A stretch of DNA of 28,460 nt from an uncultured Clostridia bacterium (lineage in GTDB: Bacteria > Bacillota > Clostridia > Oscillospirales > Acutalibacteraceae). This document shows positions 1-6,950 of the stretch, piece after piece (positions within the stretch are counted from its first letter, which is position 1; each line of letters begins with the position of its first letter). The stretch covers positions 1 through 28,460 of the forward strand of contig CAMFYM010000004.1 in assembly GCA_946002045.1 (NCBI GenBank). The letters are read 5' to 3'. The notes under the pieces were generated by a model, which searched no databases, was not told the origin of the DNA, and saw only the letters and a list, made by a program, of their open reading frames with translations. A program made the position numbers and the translations under genes.

Positions 1-45
1 GATTCCTCTACGTCTCGTGGGCTCGGAGATGTGTATAAGAGACAG
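1..45. other. Untrimmed Nextera i7-side adapter (artefact)
   Basis: Positions 12-26 are the Nextera read-2 primer tail GTCTCGTGGGCTCGG, and 27-45 are the 19-bp Tn5 mosaic end AGATGTGTATAAGAGACAG. Positions 4-11 (TCCTCTAC) match the i7 index I know as N712, and 1-3 (GAT) fit the end of the P7 oligo. This is library sequence, not genome. Biological sequence starts at 46. Confidence 0.98.
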
Positions 46-47
46 AA

Positions 48-152
48 CTAATAGTGGGTATTCTTTTGCCGATTTTACATAAAAAATATCACAGTTTTGC
101 AATTTTGCTGATTTTAACAATCTTACACTGTATTATTGTGTCACGGCGATAG
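48..152 (+). CDS. Possible 3' end of a truncated membrane-protein gene
   Basis: An open frame enters from the left contig end and stops at TAG 150-152. The 34 visible residues are strongly hydrophobic in two blocks (LIVGILLPIL and FAILLILTIL) separated by a basic HKKYH turn, as in the last helices of a membrane protein. No start is visible because the contig begins here. A frame this short in AT-rich DNA can be hydrophobic by chance, so this is tentative. I cannot assign a family. The rest of 153-386 holds no convincing gene, only the control region described separately. Confidence 0.25.
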   Translation, partial: LIVGILLPILHKKYHSFAILLILTILHCIIVSRR

Positions 153-252
153 GTGGTATAACAATATCGCTCCTTGACTATCGGTAATATTTGCAGATGG
201 AGGCTGTGTGATTTTATGAAAAAGTTTTTCAGTTATTTGCACTTGTGTTTTT

Positions 253-362
253 TATGCTGTATTTACGCTATATTCTCTGCCAAGCAGTACATAATAATGT
301 ACCCTGTGTTGCACAGGTGAAAATTGTTGTGTAATATTCAAAGCTTGAAAAGAGGTCTTAGG
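253..362 (+). promoter_or_regulatory. Promoter and operator of the phage-type tail unit (copy A of a shared control region)
   Basis: Elements in order: 17-nt block TATGCTGTATTTACGCT (253-269); perfect dyad GTACAT-AATA-ATGTAC (287-302); -35 TTGCAC (309-314); 17-nt spacer; -10 TAATAT within TAATATTC (332-339); predicted start near 344; 5'-UTR box AGGTCTTAGG (353-362); ribosome binding site AAAGGAG (379-385). The same elements with nearly the same spacing precede the holin/lysin unit at 26828-26900. A 6-bp hairpin CCTGTG/CACAGG (303-308/312-317) overlaps the -35 region. The dyad centre lies about 49 nt upstream of the predicted start, a position typical of activators. The regulator is unknown. 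Confidence 0.7.
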
Positions 363-392
363 CTTTTCTAATTCTATGAAAGGAGTTTGTAT

Positions 393-1130
393 ATGATTAC
401 ATACAAATTCAGCGTGTCGCTGACAGAGGTCACCTTAACTGAAAGTGACAGTGAGGTTACACAGGGTAATATCAATGTCATAAAATGTATTTTTGATTTG
501 AGCGATGAATATACCGGACTTGATGTTGATGCTGTGTTCAACGGAGTTCGGGTGCCTATTATCAACGGCGAATGTTATGCCCCATCTATTGACGGCTTCT
601 CCTGTATTGTGGGTGTTGTTGGATACAAGATAGAGGAAGGGGAGTACAAGGTCAGGATTTCTCCTACTCCAACCTCCTTTAAGGTTAACAACGGCTCATA
701 CTCAGACAGCCTGAAAAATTATTCGGCTTCAAATCCCAGCCAAGTTGAGCTATACTATAACAATATTTTGAACATTTTGTCCAATGGCAAGCTTCGTTTT
801 ATTGATATTGCTTATGACAGAATAAGCTATAACAGAGCCAGTGATAGGTTTTACAAAGAAAATCTTGCACCCGATGAATATTGCATCATTATCATTGCCG
901 AGCATTTCTCCGATAATGACGGATATATTGTTAATAAGTCAATAAACATTTGGACCATTGAAGGCAATTATTATGTGGGTGATGTAAGCCAAGAGGATAT
1001 GGAGACACAAAGATATTATATCGACAAAGCAGTTTCAAATGTGAATAAGGAAATGGAGAAAAAAGCAAGCATTGAATATGTTGACAGGCTGTTTAACTCC
1101 ATTACTGACGGAAATGAGGCGTTGTACTAA
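393..1130 (+). CDS. Phage baseplate/tail-tip-like protein
   Basis: 245 residues from ATG 393, chosen over the in-frame TTG at 387 because AAAGGAG (379-385) sits 7 nt before the ATG. The N-terminal about 110 residues resemble, from memory, the beta-rich start of baseplate-upper-type proteins of Firmicutes siphophages: an ITYKFSVSLTE opening, a FDLSDEYTGLDVDAVF stretch with an aromatic/acidic 'sensible width' pattern, then a GVVGYKIEEGEYKVRI strand pair. The C-terminal part (about 210-235) is charged and helical (VSNVNKEMEKKA), which would suit trimerisation. The stop overlaps the next start (TAATG), so the two genes are probably translationally coupled. No terminase, capsid, portal or tape-measure gene is in the window. 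A structural role at a tail tip is an inference from resemblance and partner genes; the exact family is not certain. Confidence 0.55.
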   Translation: MITYKFSVSLTEVTLTESDSEVTQGNINVIKCIFDLSDEYTGLDVDAVFNGVRVPIINGECYAPSIDGFSCIVGVVGYKIEEGEYKVRISPTPTSFKVNNGSYSDSLKNYSASNPSQVELYYNNILNILSNGKLRFIDIAYDRISYNRASDRFYKENLAPDEYCIIIIAEHFSDNDGYIVNKSINIWTIEGNYYVGDVSQEDMETQRYYIDKAVSNVNKEMEKKASIEYVDRLFNSITDGNEALY

Positions 1131-1852
1131 TGGCAAATGTTTTAATTAACAGCACATCTATTGTTAATATTGCTAATGCAATAAGAGAAAAAACTAATAC
1201 CACAAAAGGTCTTAAGCTGTCAGAAATGCCGTCGGCAATAGAAAGCATAACCACCGAGGATACCTCAGTAGGCAGCAGACAGTGGTGGCTTGATGCGTGC
1301 AGCCAAAAAACATATTGTGGATATATGTTCTATGATTGTAGCTTAATTACCACAATACCACCTATTGATACATCAAATAGTACCCATTTTGGCTCAATGT
1401 TTATGGGCTGCTCATCGCTGGTATCAATACCACAGCTGGATACATCAAACGGAACCTACTTTGGCTCAATGTTCAACGGCTGCAGCTCTCTGATTTCCGT
1501 TGACAGCTTGGATGTTTCAAAGGGTACATATTTAGGCTATATGTTCAAAAATTGTAACTCTCTTGTTTCGTTGCCCACACTTGATTTTTCAAGTGGTACA
1601 AACCTGTCAAATGTATTTCAAAACTGCTTTGCATTAGAGGATATATCATTTGCACCAAACTCAATCAAAATGAGTTTAAGATTCGCTCAAAGCTCACTTT
1701 TGAGTGATGAGAGCATACAGTCAATAATTGACGGCTTAGCTGATTTAACAGGAGCTACTGCTCAAACACTATCCTTAAATACCGGTGTAAAAGCAAGACT
1801 AACCACACAGCAAAGTGAAAATATAGCATCTAAAAATTGGAATGTAGCATAA
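1130..1852 (+). CDS. BspA/LRR-type repeat protein with phage tail-fibre N-terminus
   Basis: 240 residues. The first about 40 residues (INSTSIVNIANAIREKT...LSEMPSAIESI) match a short module common at the start of tail-fibre-like proteins in gut Firmicutes phages. Residues about 55-175 hold four to five repeats of roughly 24 residues with the pattern G(S/Y)MF-x-x-C-S/N-SL-(V/I)-(S/T)-(I/V)P-x-(L/I)D(T/V)S, the BspA-like (DUF285 type) leucine-rich repeat. The C-terminal part ends with an LSLNTGVKARLTTQQ segment, like the final cap of such repeats. These repeats usually bind surfaces or host proteins, so a receptor-binding or adhesive role is likely. There is no signal peptide, which argues for assembly into a particle rather than Sec export. 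Translationally coupled to the preceding gene. Confidence 0.65.
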   Translation: MANVLINSTSIVNIANAIREKTNTTKGLKLSEMPSAIESITTEDTSVGSRQWWLDACSQKTYCGYMFYDCSLITTIPPIDTSNSTHFGSMFMGCSSLVSIPQLDTSNGTYFGSMFNGCSSLISVDSLDVSKGTYLGYMFKNCNSLVSLPTLDFSSGTNLSNVFQNCFALEDISFAPNSIKMSLRFAQSSLLSDESIQSIIDGLADLTGATAQTLSLNTGVKARLTTQQSENIASKNWNVA

Positions 1853-1861
1853 TATAAAGAG

Positions 1862-1895
1862 AAATGGTGACTTGTTATCAAGCCACCATTTTTTG
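1862..1895 (+). terminator. Intrinsic terminator of the tail unit
   Basis: Stem AAATGGTG (1862-1869) with CACCATTT (1884-1891), an A/C mismatch, then an inner CTTG/CAAG stem and a TTAT loop, followed by T residues. It lies between convergent genes and may also serve the minus strand. A second small dyad AGTGTT-TTAG-AACACT (1912-1927) follows. Confidence 0.8.
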
Positions 1896-1931
1896 TTAAT
1901 ATTTATTTTGGAGTGTTTTAGAACACTTGCC

Positions 1932-3275
1932 TTATTTACCGTATTTTTCTACAAGCTTGTCGGTATCCTTAAGGTTAATTCTTTTTGATGCAATATATGT
2001 TCTGTATTCAAAAAGATGATTGCGCTTTTTAGGACTGAACTTGCCGTAGCTTGAGGTCATAATTGTTCCGTCATCAAGAACAACATTACCACTGTATCCT
2101 GTGTCAGGGTTAGCAAAGTACTCAGGCTCCTTTTGACCGTCTTGATAAATATGAGCAAGCTTAATTCTGTACTGACCCTCAGTACCGTTCTTTAAATCCT
2201 CATATGTGCCTACCCAAGCAACCCAGCCTTCGCTGACAAAGCACCACTCGTATCCCTCAGGTGCGTTTTGTCTTGCTTTTTCGCCTCGCTCAATAGAACG
2301 GAAGGTGATAAATAATCTGCCGTCCTTTGTGTATTCTGCCTTGTGTCTTTCACCATTAAGAGCTGCCGGAGCTTCAACAGGCTCACTCCAGGTTTTACCC
2401 TCGTCCTGTGAAAATGATATAAGCGAGTTGATTTTCTTTGTGTTGCTTCTTGAGATAAGGCAAAGCTCGTCGCCCTGTCCCTGCTCACTTCTGATTACCT
2501 CAACCTCGCACATATTTGAGCTTTGCTCAATCTCTCTGTACTGAGCAAAATATTTTTCAGGCTTACTCCACTGCGGGTTGCCATCCTCGTCAAAGGTGAG
2601 AATTGTTTTGTAATTATAGAAGTCGCTGTCGTGGAAAAAGCCCATCCACTTGTCAACAAATTTGCCGTTTTCCTTAAGCTGAGTAAGGCTTGCCATTGCA
2701 ACAATAGGAATAACAGGGTAGTCGCTGTTAACGTCATAGAAGGTTTCAAACTCTGTCCAGGTTTCGCCCTCATCGGTAGAAACAGAGCAGTTAAATCCAC
2801 CGTCAGTTGGCTCGTCGCCCCATTTTGGATTTGCAGAAATCATTATTAGCTTATCACTTGTTTTGCCGTCTGTGAATTGCAGACGGTAAACAGTAGGAGT
2901 TTCACGAGAATTTTTCCAGCTTTCAGGAGTATTCTCAACCTCCTGACTCCAAGTCTTACCTCCGTCGGTGCTAATCTTCGTTTTAACAGCACCCTTACCG
3001 TGACCCTCTGGGTACATAGTAAGAATATTGCCGTTCTTTAAAAGCACAGAATCGGGGTGTGCCATATATGTCTTTGAATCATCAACGGTGGATAATTCGT
3101 AAAGATATTCGTATTCACTGCCCTCAAGCTCTTCAGGCATTACACTTAAATCAAGGGTTTTCAAAGTATAATCACCTCCTGTAAATTCAGGTATCGGTAC
3201 CTCTTGCTTTGAGCAGCCGACAAATAATACTGCAACTAATGTAAAGCAAAGTAACAAACAAAATATTTTTTTCAT
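1932..3275 (-). CDS. Sialidase-like (BNR/Asp-box) lipoprotein
   Basis: 447 residues. A lipoprotein signal peptide ends in LFVGC, with Cys21 as the lipidated residue, so the protein should be anchored outside the membrane. Three clear Asp boxes (S-x-D-x-G-x-T-W) occur at 102-109, 166-173 and 289-296, with a degenerate one near 227-236; this pattern marks a six-bladed sialidase-type propeller. The usual FRIP arginine motif is not obvious, so exo-sialidase activity is not proven; other propeller glycosidases or a binding protein remain possible. The start has a GAGGA site and lies 12 nt after gdhA, so the two are probably co-transcribed. Release of host or dietary sugars at the cell surface is the likely role. 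Confidence 0.75.
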   Translation of the reverse strand: MKKIFCLLLCFTLVAVLFVGCSKQEVPIPEFTGGDYTLKTLDLSVMPEELEGSEYEYLYELSTVDDSKTYMAHPDSVLLKNGNILTMYPEGHGKGAVKTKISTDGGKTWSQEVENTPESWKNSRETPTVYRLQFTDGKTSDKLIMISANPKWGDEPTDGGFNCSVSTDEGETWTEFETFYDVNSDYPVIPIVAMASLTQLKENGKFVDKWMGFFHDSDFYNYKTILTFDEDGNPQWSKPEKYFAQYREIEQSSNMCEVEVIRSEQGQGDELCLISRSNTKKINSLISFSQDEGKTWSEPVEAPAALNGERHKAEYTKDGRLFITFRSIERGEKARQNAPEGYEWCFVSEGWVAWVGTYEDLKNGTEGQYRIKLAHIYQDGQKEPEYFANPDTGYSGNVVLDDGTIMTSSYGKFSPKKRNHLFEYRTYIASKRINLKDTDKLVEKYGK

Positions 3276-3287
3276 ACTAATTCCTCA

Positions 3288-4637
3288 TCAATAAATTCCC
3301 TGTGCCATCATTGCATCTGCAACCTTTTCAAAGCCTGCAATGTTAGCACCGGCAACAAGATTGTAGCCAAGACCGTATTTTTCAGCAGCCTTAACAGAAT
3401 TTTCGTGGATAGCAATCATTGCGTTATGAAGTCTTGTGTCAACCTCTTCAGCAGTCCAAGCAAGACGCTGTGAGTTTTGACTCATCTCAAGACCTGATAC
3501 GCAAACGCCTCCTGCATTAACAGCCTTTGACGGAGCAACAATTACACCGTCTGCTTCCATAAGGTAGTTGAGTGCTTCCTCTGTGGTTGGCATATTGGCA
3601 ACCTCAATGTAGTATTTAGTGCCGTTTTCAACAATCATCCTTGCTTCCTCAATACCGACTTCGTTTTGAGTTGCACAAGGCATTGCAACATCAACCTTAA
3701 CGCTCCAAGGCTTTTCGTTAGGGTAGAACGGAACGCCAAATCTGTCAGCATAATCCTGACATCTGTCCCTGCCTGATGCTCTCATCTCTAAAAGGAAATT
3801 GAGCTTCTCCTCAGTAACAATACCGTCCTTATCATATATGTATCCGTCAGGACCGGAAATTGTTACGGGAATACCACCAAGCTGGGCAATCTTTTTGCAG
3901 GCGCCCCAAGCAACATTACCAAATCCGGAAATACCAAAGGTTTTGCCCTTTATATCATCGTTTTGGTGCTTGAATACCTCACAGGTGTAGTAAACTGCAC
4001 CGTAGCCTGTTGCCTCAGGTCTTATAAGCGAACCACCATAGGATAAGCCCTTACCTGTAAGCACACCGTTTTCATATGCATCCACAATTCTTTTGTATTG
4101 ACCGAATAAATAGCCGATTTCTCTTGCGCCAACACCGATGTCGCCGGCAGGCACATCAACATTTGGACCGATATGACGGTAAAGCTCTGTCATAAATGCC
4201 TGGCAAAAACGCATAATTTCCTTATCGCTTTTTCCTCTTGGGTCAAAGTCAGAGCCGCCCTTTGCACCACCCATCGGCAATCCTGTCAGTGAATTTTTAA
4301 AGGTTTGCTCAAATCCAAGGAAATGCATAATTGACGGGTTAACGCTTGGATGAAAACGAAGTCCACCCTTGTAAGGACCGATAGCAGAATTGAACTGAAC
4401 ACGGTATCCTCTGTTAACTCGAGTTTTGCCGTTGTCGTCTAACCAAGCAACACGAAATGAAATAAATCTTTCAGGCTCAGCCATTCTGCCCAGTAGGTCA
4501 TCCTCAATATATTCAGGATGCTGCTCTACTACTTTTTCGAGAGAGCGAAAAACCTCTTTAACACATTGTAAAAATTCAGGCTTTTCACCGTCTCTTTGTT
4601 CTACGGTCTTAATGACCTTTTCAATGTACTCGTTCAT
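3288..4637 (-). CDS. gdhA: Glutamate dehydrogenase, hexameric
   Basis: 449 residues, the usual length for the bacterial small-subunit hexameric enzyme, which interconverts 2-oxoglutarate plus ammonia and glutamate. Substrate-site lysines are visible at K90 (GPYKGG), K114 (TFKNS) and K126 (GGAKGGSDFDP), and the catalytic aspartate at D166 (VPAGDIGVG); their spacing equals that of the Clostridium symbiosum enzyme. The Rossmann motif SGFGNVAWG follows at about 238. NADP or NAD preference cannot be settled by eye, though this subfamily is often NADP-linked and assimilatory. The start has a GAGAGGG ribosome site and its own promoter. Glutamate made here could feed the arginine operon in this window. 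Confidence 0.95.
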   Translation of the reverse strand: MNEYIEKVIKTVEQRDGEKPEFLQCVKEVFRSLEKVVEQHPEYIEDDLLGRMAEPERFISFRVAWLDDNGKTRVNRGYRVQFNSAIGPYKGGLRFHPSVNPSIMHFLGFEQTFKNSLTGLPMGGAKGGSDFDPRGKSDKEIMRFCQAFMTELYRHIGPNVDVPAGDIGVGAREIGYLFGQYKRIVDAYENGVLTGKGLSYGGSLIRPEATGYGAVYYTCEVFKHQNDDIKGKTFGISGFGNVAWGACKKIAQLGGIPVTISGPDGYIYDKDGIVTEEKLNFLLEMRASGRDRCQDYADRFGVPFYPNEKPWSVKVDVAMPCATQNEVGIEEARMIVENGTKYYIEVANMPTTEEALNYLMEADGVIVAPSKAVNAGGVCVSGLEMSQNSQRLAWTAEEVDTRLHNAMIAIHENSVKAAEKYGLGYNLVAGANIAGFEKVADAMMAQGIY

Positions 4638-4672
4638 TTATATCCCTCTCTTTATATAAATAAATCAAGTAA

Positions 4673-4701
4673 ATTATATCACATACCTGCTATATATTCA
4701 A
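4673..4701 (-). promoter_or_regulatory. gdhA promoter
   Basis: On the minus strand, -35 TTGAAT (4696-4701), a 17-nt spacer and -10 TATAAT (4673-4678) preceded by TGA, an extended -10. It lies about 35 nt before the gdhA start codon. Confidence 0.7.
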
Positions 4702-4730
4702 TGCATTGTTTTACAAAATTTTACAAAAAT

Positions 4731-4756
4731 ACCGACTGTGAGCTTTCACAGTCGGT
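4731..4756 (-). terminator. Terminator of the SNF transporter gene
   Basis: A perfect 11-bp stem, ACCGACTGTGA with TCACAGTCGGT, and a 4-nt loop. On the minus strand it is followed by TATTTTTG. It separates the transporter from gdhA. Confidence 0.85.
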
Positions 4757-4772
4757 AATATCTTTGTATTTA

Positions 4773-6164
4773 TTAGAAAATGCCGAATGCCTGAAGAAGC
4801 AGTATGCAAATAAGGATAGGCACTACAAACTTAATCATTACAATATAAAGACCTTTTCTTGAGAATTTCTCGCCGTTCTTTGTTGCCTCTTCAATAACGG
4901 TTTTCGGCTTTGCAACCCAACCGATAAGAATACAGGTAAGCAGAGCAACAAGAGGCATAAAGATGTTATTGCTGATATAGTCAAGAATATCAAGAATTTG
5001 TGCAACAGCACCGTTTGGAAGCTTAAACTCAAAGTAAAGCTTGTTGTAGCCAAGGCAAACAATAACGCCCACAACAATAGCATATACTAAAACGATAATT
5101 GCACTTTTTGTTCTTGAAAGATTGAACCTGTCCATAATGCTTGATACGATTGCCTCCATAACCGAAACGGAAGATGTAACGGCAGCAAATGCAACCATAA
5201 GGAAGAATACAAAGCCAATGAACCTGCCGGCACCACCCATAGCACCAAATACCTTTGGCAGTGAAATAAACATAAGTGACGGTCCTGCAGCCATACCCTC
5301 TGTGCCCATAAATACAAATACGGACGGAACAATCATTAAGCCTGCAAGTAAAGCGACAACTGTATCAAAAATCTCAATTCTGTTAATTGACTTAACAAGA
5401 TTTGTATCATCGCTTACATATGAGCCATAGGCAACCATAATACCCATAGCAACACTGATAGAGAAGAACAACTGACCCATTGCATCCATAAGTGTAACGA
5501 AGAAGTCTTTAACCGTAATTCCCTTAAAATTAGGAATAAGATAAACCTTAAGACCGTCAAGACCTGTTCTTACTGTGCCGTCGGCATCTGTGTGTGTAAG
5601 GGTAAGTGAGTAAATGGAAATACCGATTATCAGGAAAAGGAGAATAGGCATCAAAACTCTGCTTAATTTTTCAATTCCCTTGTTAACACCACCAAAAACA
5701 ACTGCTGCTGTTAATACCATAAATATAAGCATTGTAATAATCGGCAAATATTCGTGGGTAATAAAGCCGGTAAAATAGCCGTCCTGTGCAGCAGCTACAC
5801 CCTTGCCTGTGGCAAAATCTGCCAAATATTTCAGCACCCAACCACCGATTGCACAGTAGTATGGCAAAATAATTGTGGGAACAAGTGTGGCAATAGTGCC
5901 TATGCCTTTGAATTTCTTATTGATTTTCCCGTATGCTGTTAATGGACTTTGCTTTGTTTTTCTACCGATAGCAACCTCTGTTGTTAAAAGAGTAAAGCCA
6001 AAGGTGAGTGCAAGTATAATATAAATTAGGATGAATAATCCTCCGTTGTCCTTTGCAGCCAAATAAGGAAAACGCCAAATATTGCCAAGACCAACAGCAC
6101 TGCCTGCTGCTGCAAGTACAAAGCCTACTGAGCCACCAAAGCTGCTTCTTTTTTTCTCGCTCAT
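4773..6164 (-). CDS. Sodium-dependent SNF (NSS) family transporter
   Basis: 463 residues, hydrophobic throughout, with about eleven predicted membrane helices as in bacterial NSS members such as MhsT and TnaT. The family hallmark is in helix 1: AAAGSAVGLGNIWRFPYL (about 18-35), with the unwound Gly-rich stretch that binds substrate and sodium. Symport of an amino acid or tryptophan-like solute with Na+ is the expected function; the substrate cannot be read from sequence. The start has TTTTGGAGG 5 nt before the ATG. It is a single-gene unit with its own promoter and terminator. Nearness to gdhA suggests, but does not prove, a link to amino-acid metabolism. Confidence 0.93.
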   Translation of the reverse strand: MSEKKRSSFGGSVGFVLAAAGSAVGLGNIWRFPYLAAKDNGGLFILIYIILALTFGFTLLTTEVAIGRKTKQSPLTAYGKINKKFKGIGTIATLVPTIILPYYCAIGGWVLKYLADFATGKGVAAAQDGYFTGFITHEYLPIITMLIFMVLTAAVVFGGVNKGIEKLSRVLMPILLFLIIGISIYSLTLTHTDADGTVRTGLDGLKVYLIPNFKGITVKDFFVTLMDAMGQLFFSISVAMGIMVAYGSYVSDDTNLVKSINRIEIFDTVVALLAGLMIVPSVFVFMGTEGMAAGPSLMFISLPKVFGAMGGAGRFIGFVFFLMVAFAAVTSSVSVMEAIVSSIMDRFNLSRTKSAIIVLVYAIVVGVIVCLGYNKLYFEFKLPNGAVAQILDILDYISNNIFMPLVALLTCILIGWVAKPKTVIEEATKNGEKFSRKGLYIVMIKFVVPILICILLLQAFGIF

Positions 6165-6200
6165 AATTCCTCCAAAATGTAGTTATTTCTGTATTTTCTA

Positions 6201-6229
6201 ATGATAAATTATTCTCGACATAATTGCAA
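6201..6229 (-). promoter_or_regulatory. Possible promoter of the SNF transporter
   Basis: On the minus strand, TTGCAA (6224-6229), a 17-nt spacer and TATCAT (6201-6206). The -10 is only a fair match. Confidence 0.45.
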
Positions 6230-6315
6230 GCCACCACAGTATCACTTTAAATCAGTAAAGGCATTTACATATCATCCATAAATAAATATTTACGATAATT
6301 TATATATTATCATTA

Positions 6316-6344
6316 TTTACATATAAGTCAGTTTGTGGTATTAT
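6316..6344 (+). promoter_or_regulatory. ppa promoter
   Basis: TTTACA (6316-6321), a 17-nt spacer and TATTAT (6339-6344), with the predicted start near 6351, just before the ribosome site GGAGG (6360-6364). Confidence 0.65.
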
Positions 6345-6369
6345 TAAGAAAAAGCTTTTGGAGGTTCCT

Positions 6370-6903
6370 ATGAATATTTGGCACGACATCTCACCAAAGA
6401 GAATTAAAAAAGATAGATTTTACGCTGTTATAGAAATATCTAAGGGTGGAAAAAATAAGTATGAGCTTGATAAGGATACAGGATTGCTTAAGCTTGATCG
6501 TGTGCTGTTCACCTCTACTCATTATCCTGCAAACTACGGCTTTATTCCTCGTACATATGCCAGTGATAATGACCCACTTGATGTGCTTGTTTTGTGCAGC
6601 GAGCAAATTCAGCCAATGACTATTGTTGAGTGTGTACCAATCGGTGTGCTGATTATGGTTGATGACGGAATGAAGGACGAAAAGGTTATAGCCGTTCCTG
6701 TTAATGACCCTAATTACAACTGCTACAAGGATATTGATATGCTTCCAAAACATAGATTTGACGAAATTAAGCATTTCTTTGAGGTTTACAAAACCCTTGA
6801 GCATGACAAGCGTACATCCGTAACAGAGTTTATGCCAAGAGAAGCAGCAGAGAAAATAATCCAAAGCTGTATTGATAGCTATATTAAAAATTTTCAGTCA
6901 TAA
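6370..6903 (+). CDS. ppa: Inorganic pyrophosphatase, family I
   Basis: 177 residues from ATG 6370, preceded by GGAGG (6360-6364); an in-frame upstream start at 6358 would overlap the ribosome site and is rejected. The signature DxDPxD is seen as DNDPLD (about 67-72), preceded by YPANYGFIPRTY, the conserved metal- and phosphate-binding region. Length and motifs fit soluble family I enzymes, which hydrolyse PPi to two phosphates and pull biosynthetic reactions forward. The next gene follows after 47 nt on the same strand without a terminator, so it is likely co-transcribed with the wall-polymer glycosyltransferase. Confidence 0.95.
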   Translation: MNIWHDISPKRIKKDRFYAVIEISKGGKNKYELDKDTGLLKLDRVLFTSTHYPANYGFIPRTYASDNDPLDVLVLCSEQIQPMTIVECVPIGVLIMVDDGMKDEKVIAVPVNDPNYNCYKDIDMLPKHRFDEIKHFFEVYKTLEHDKRTSVTEFMPREAAEKIIQSCIDSYIKNFQS

Positions 6904-6950
6904 GAAGCGAGATAAATCCCAATCAGTCTTTAAGCAAGGAGTTAGTATAA

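Noticed and set aside
287..302. LexA/SOS box for the phage-type units
   Set aside because: The dyad GTACAT-N4-ATGTAC lacks the GAAC-N4-GTTC core, and copy B keeps GTTC only in the wrong half.
216..320. 34-residue ORF MKKFFSYLHLC... upstream of the tail unit
   Set aside because: It overlaps the conserved control elements, including the dyad and -35 box, and its only ribosome-site candidate is 12 nt away; more likely chance.
2206..2849. Overlapping ORFs antisense to the sialidase-like gene
   Set aside because: They lie wholly inside a gene with clear Asp boxes and lack ribosome sites; they are antisense shadows.
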